9,687 nucleotides of DNA from CBDUBU01 sp965365465. GTDB taxonomy: Bacteria > Bacteroidota > Rhodothermia > Rhodothermales > DASSAV01. This document shows positions 6,926 through 9,687 of the stretch, one piece after another (position 1 is the stretch's first letter; every line of letters starts with the position of its first letter). The DNA is taken from NCBI GenBank assembly GCA_965365465.1, contig CBDUBU010000144.1, positions 1 through 9,687 of the forward strand. The letters run 5' to 3'. The translations under genes were made by a program, and so were the position numbers. Below the pieces are notes generated by a model that saw only the letters and a program-made list of their open reading frames with translations, was not told the origin of the DNA and did no database searches.

Positions 6926-8458
6926 TCAACTGTACCGGCGATAGAAGTCATCGTCATCGCCAGAATCGTCGTCTTCTCCAGTTGAACCAAGCGACGACAG
7001 CATGGACCCCATCATATCCGTGTAGACATTCTCGGTTTCCATTGAATCCTTGCCAACCAACGAGTTCTGGTGGAGCGCCTCCAGCACAAACTCCATCGTG
7101 GCGGCCGTTTCGGCAGTCGAAGCAGCTTGCGTGTTTTTCCTGACAACGTCTCGCAACCCTTCTACACGGTCAAGCGCTCGCACATAATCCTTGAAAGACA
7201 TGTCAGGGCGTACATCTACCTTGTTGCCCTTTGCGAACCAGTTAAGAACAGACTGGTAAGGCGCCCTCCCGATTTTTTTATCCGAGGGGTCTGGAAAATA
7301 TCGCTTGAAAATGGCGTTGACTGCTTTTCCAATGAGCAGTCGCGCCACCCCCTGCACGCCTTCCTGCTCCCCTTCGTAGACAAGCTCTACCTTACCGGTG
7401 ACGGCAGGCTCGACATGTACGAGATCGCAGATGCGCACGGTTGTCTCTCCCTCGCCATTGACGAGTGCGCGCCGTTCGGCGGCGGAAATAAGGTCTTCCA
7501 ATGCCGCACGGGTCAGACGCGCCGACACCCCCGATTTCTGATCCACGTACTCGCTGTTTCGCGCCTCAAAGGCAATCTGCTCTATGATCTCACGGAAATA
7601 ATAGGGAACCGTTACATTGACGCCGGGGGCATCGCGCTGCTCCCATGCCTCCTGGCGGGTGATCTCCACACCAACCTCTACCGTTCTCGGATAGTGAGTC
7701 ATGATCTGGCTGTCGATGCGGTCTTTTAGCGGAGTGATGATATTGCCACGGTTGGTATAGTCCTCCGGGTTTGCCGAAAAGACCATGAACATATCCAGCG
7801 GGAAACGGATGTTGAATCCGCGTATCTGAATATCCTGCTCTTCCAGAATATTCAGAAGGCCCACCTGTATCCGGGGCTGAAGGTCAGGAAGCTCATTGAT
7901 GGCAAAGATCCCCCTGTTGGTGCGCGGAATGATGCCGAAATGGATTATCTCCTCATCAGCGTAGGTCAAACGGTGGTGCGCGGCCTTGATAGGATCGATA
8001 TCACCGATCAGATCGGCGATGGTCGTATCCGGGGTAGCCAGCTTTTCTCCATACCGCTGCGACCGGTGCAGCCACTCGATGGGCGTCTCGTCCCCACGTT
8101 CTGCAACGAGTTCACGCGCATACTTTGAAATAGGCGCGAACGGATTGTCATTCACCTCGCTATCGGCCACGATGGGAACGTATTCATCGAGCAGCGATGG
8201 CAACATCCGCAGGATGCGGCTTTTGGCCTGCCCGCGCAAACCCAGCAAAATGATGTCATGCCTGCCCAGAATGGCATTCTGAATCTGCGGAATGACAGAC
8301 TGATCGAACCCGATGATTCCTGTAAATACCGTTTCTCCAGCCTGGAGCTTACAGATAAGATTGCGCCGCAATTCGTCTTTGATAGGCAGCACCTTGTAAT
8401 CGGCGGCCTTGAGTTCTCCCAGCGTCTTCAAGCCAGTCAGTTCTTTCCCCATGCCCAT
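6926..8458 (-). CDS. MoxR/magnesium-chelatase-I-like AAA+ ATPase
   Basis: A 510-residue cytosolic AAA+ ATPase of the ChlI/MoxR type, a ring-forming machine that usually works with a VWA-domain partner to insert metals or remodel proteins. The Walker A region reads GLRGQAKSR at 73-81, with Ala where the usual Gly precedes Lys. The Walker B region is GIFAINELPDL (183-193), with Asn-Glu rather than Asp-Glu. Sensor 1 is the Asn in FSANPEDYTNRG (~230), and an arginine finger may lie in PLKDRID (~248). SGVSARLTRAAL (309-320) looks like sensor 2. The final 16 residues are very acidic, then end in FYRRYS. It lies 69 bp upstream of the peptidase gene. No VWA gene is adjacent inside the window, although related ATPases are often paired with one. 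The start is the ATG at 8456-8458; a second ATG two codons on is equally possible. Earlier annotations of such genes as transcription regulators are probably wrong. Confidence 0.88.
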   Translation of the reverse strand: MGMGKELTGLKTLGELKAADYKVLPIKDELRRNLICKLQAGETVFTGIIGFDQSVIPQIQNAILGRHDIILLGLRGQAKSRILRMLPSLLDEYVPIVADSEVNDNPFAPISKYARELVAERGDETPIEWLHRSQRYGEKLATPDTTIADLIGDIDPIKAAHHRLTYADEEIIHFGIIPRTNRGIFAINELPDLQPRIQVGLLNILEEQDIQIRGFNIRFPLDMFMVFSANPEDYTNRGNIITPLKDRIDSQIMTHYPRTVEVGVEITRQEAWEQRDAPGVNVTVPYYFREIIEQIAFEARNSEYVDQKSGVSARLTRAALEDLISAAERRALVNGEGETTVRICDLVHVEPAVTGKVELVYEGEQEGVQGVARLLIGKAVNAIFKRYFPDPSDKKIGRAPYQSVLNWFAKGNKVDVRPDMSFKDYVRALDRVEGLRDVVRKNTQAASTAETAATMEFVLEALHQNSLVGKDSMETENVYTDMMGSMLSSLGSTGEDDDSGDDDDFYRRYS

Positions 8459-8546
8459 GCGTCAATTGGTGAATGGAAGTGACTGCTAGCACGCAAGGCC
8501 GGGGTCCCTGTTCCCCCACATCCAATACAGTTGCACGCCATCAGGT

Positions 8547-8580
8547 ATGACGCGCATCCGAAACGTCGCGCATGACGCGC
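8547..8580. repeat. Short GC-rich repeats upstream of the ATPase gene
   Basis: ATGACGCGC occurs at 8547-8555 and again at 8572-8580, 25 bp apart. A related CGCGCAT occurs at 8551-8557 and 8567-8573, and the right-hand part is near-palindromic (CGCG-CATGA-CGCG, 8567-8579). They lie 89-122 bp before the ATPase start, so they could be a binding site for a regulator. No convincing -10/-35 or Bacteroidota -33/-7 promoter could be fitted beside them. Chance is possible in GC-rich DNA. Confidence 0.3.
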
Positions 8581-8632
8581 TCTAACCCGGCTGGCGGGTA
8601 GGGCAGAAATGGCCCCCTCATGCCGTGCGACA

Positions 8633-8678
8633 AAACCAACGCGCCCGGGCAAGGAAGAATGCCCGGGTGCGTTGGTTT
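8633..8678 (-). terminator. Strong hairpin terminator after the EEP gene
   Basis: Two 19-base arms flank an 8-base loop. As read in minus-strand RNA the arms pair over 8 bp, one A-C mismatch, then 10 bp, and the 3' arm runs into GGTTTTGTCG, a short T-tract. It begins 19 bp after the EEP stop codon at 8698-8700 and precedes the ATPase promoter region. This is a typical intrinsic terminator and makes read-through from the EEP gene into the ATPase gene unlikely. Confidence 0.75.
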
Positions 8679-8697
8679 CAGAAATACGAGGTCTGGC

Positions 8698-9687
8698 CTA
8701 TTGCGTGATTCTCAAGGTTGCCGCCACACCGGCATGGTCCGAAGGCCACAGCCCTGACGAAGTTCTGTCGGCAGGACTTTCACCCACAATGTCCACCGAG
8801 ACCGGTTCAACTTCTCCCCGGTAAACAACCAGATCGATTCGTTCCTTGAGGGCAGAAGCGGCGTTTCTCAGGTCTTCGTCCTGACAACAGGTATCTCCGG
8901 CATCACCGGGGCGCAACACGCTCCATGCATCCGTGAAAACTTTTGTGAGCGCCGCATACGATCCGGTCGTGGAACCGTCGGCGGCGCTGTTGAAGTCGCC
9001 GACGAGCACAACCGGCCCCTGCTGATTGGCCAGCGCCTGGATCAGTTCATTGGCCTGCGCAACCTGAACCGGGGCTGCCTGGCCGCCTACCTCCAGATGC
9101 GAATTCACAAATGTAAATCCTACGCCGTCCTTAACGACATCTACCCTGTTGAAACCACGTACGAAGGTAGCATTGGATCCTCCCTGCCCACCAATGGGGA
9201 TATTCAGAAGAATCTGAAACTTGGCCGAACTCGCATTGGAAGTCTGCACCCCTGCACGCGCAAGAATGACATCTCGATCGGTGAGCCGTACGTCAAAAAA
9301 CTCGGTAGGGCTGATGGCAGCCGGAAGTTCAACGTCGGCATTTATCGACTCATTGACAACAGTATAGGTCAGACCACGCGCAGCCAGTTCTGTCTGGAGA
9401 ATCGCCAGAAAATCCAGCGCCACATTCGTAGCATTGGGTGTCGTCGTGCCGGTCAGAACATCCCCCGGTGTCTGTGTACGATAGAGCGAGACTTCCTGCA
9501 GACCGATCAAATCAGGTTTGGCCGATTCAATCTCGGCAGCCAGTGCTTTTGCACGCTCGGGGAAGTTGCTGGCCAGGATCGTCGCCCATAGTTGCGCCAC
9601 CCGAACAGGAACCTCCTGAGGAGATTGGGCTCCCACCACGACGAACAGATCACCTCCGAGATACACATTCCGCGTCATAACCGTGAC
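8698..9687 (-). CDS. Endonuclease/exonuclease/phosphatase (EEP) family protein, N-terminus beyond window
   Basis: About 329 residues of a metal-dependent phosphoesterase of the EEP (DNase I-like) fold, which cuts nucleic acid, phospholipid or phosphorylated small-molecule bonds. The frame stays open to the window edge (GTC ACG GTT ATG ACG CGG), and the MTRNVYLGGDL segment is the first beta-strand of the fold, not a start, so the gene begins further right. Counting from that Met, the catalytic set is complete: N4, E62 in GLQEV, H194 in NSHLE, D228 and N230 in GDFNS, D282 in RIDLVV, and S-D-H at 313-315. A DTCCQDEDL segment (two adjacent Cys) is like one seen in a secreted EEP group with the MTRNLYLGADL opening. 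The missing N-terminus would show whether it is secreted. The gene is followed by its own terminator, so it is transcribed apart from the ATPase gene. Substrate not settled. Confidence 0.88.
   Translation of the reverse strand, partial: VTVMTRNVYLGGDLFVVVGAQSPQEVPVRVAQLWATILASNFPERAKALAAEIESAKPDLIGLQEVSLYRTQTPGDVLTGTTTPNATNVALDFLAILQTELAARGLTYTVVNESINADVELPAAISPTEFFDVRLTDRDVILARAGVQTSNASSAKFQILLNIPIGGQGGSNATFVRGFNRVDVVKDGVGFTFVNSHLEVGGQAAPVQVAQANELIQALANQQGPVVLVGDFNSAADGSTTGSYAALTKVFTDAWSVLRPGDAGDTCCQDEDLRNAASALKERIDLVVYRGEVEPVSVDIVGESPADRTSSGLWPSDHAGVAATLRITQ

Noticed and set aside
7070..7729. Open frame of 219 codons on the plus strand
   Set aside because: Antisense to the AAA+ ATPase gene, with no recognisable domain or start signal.

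Overview
The window looks like ordinary chromosome of a Bacteroidota-type bacterium, most likely a Rhodothermales/Balneolales-like lineage. The evidence is a TonB-dependent receptor with an N-terminal carboxypeptidase-like domain coupled to a DUF4249-type lipoprotein, a secreted M1 peptidase ending in a type IX secretion (T9SS) sorting domain, moderately high GC, and start codons that mostly lack Shine-Dalgarno sequences. The lineage is an inference from gene content. No RNA gene, mobile element, CRISPR array or origin is visible.

Layout from left to right. Positions 1-508 (minus) hold the N-terminal part of a second TonB-dependent receptor, cut by the window edge. Positions 690-1553 (minus) encode a DUF4249-like lipoprotein, whose start overlaps by ATGA the stop of a complete TonB-dependent receptor at 1550-3811 (minus). 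These three genes run in the same direction and probably form one outer-membrane uptake locus: receptor, surface lipoprotein, second receptor. At 3955-4200 a small plus-strand gene, divergent from the receptor, encodes a one-helix membrane-anchored protein with an HxxHxH motif. It converges at 4200-4219 on a hairpin shared with the next minus-strand gene.

Positions 4210-8458 hold three minus-strand genes in the order of transcription: a MoxR/ChlI-like AAA+ ATPase (6926-8458), an M1 metallopeptidase with a T9SS sorting domain (4748-6856), and a GNAT acetyltransferase related to spermidine/spermine N-acetyltransferase (4210-4737). The last two are only 10 bp apart and probably cotranscribed; the ATPase is 69 bp upstream of the peptidase. 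A 239-bp gap (8459-8697) separates this group from the last gene. It contains a strong hairpin terminator and a set of short GC-rich repeats that could be an operator. Positions 8698-9687 (minus) carry most of an endonuclease/exonuclease/phosphatase (EEP) family protein whose N-terminus lies beyond the right edge.

Overall the genes suggest a nutrient-scavenging, envelope-centred region: surface receptors, a secreted peptidase and a possibly secreted nuclease or phosphatase. I do not see a clearly new multi-gene system. The points most worth a second look are the small HxxHxH protein, the receptor-DUF4249-receptor arrangement, and the MoxR-like ATPase with a modified Walker A, an acidic tail and no von Willebrand (VWA) partner beside it.
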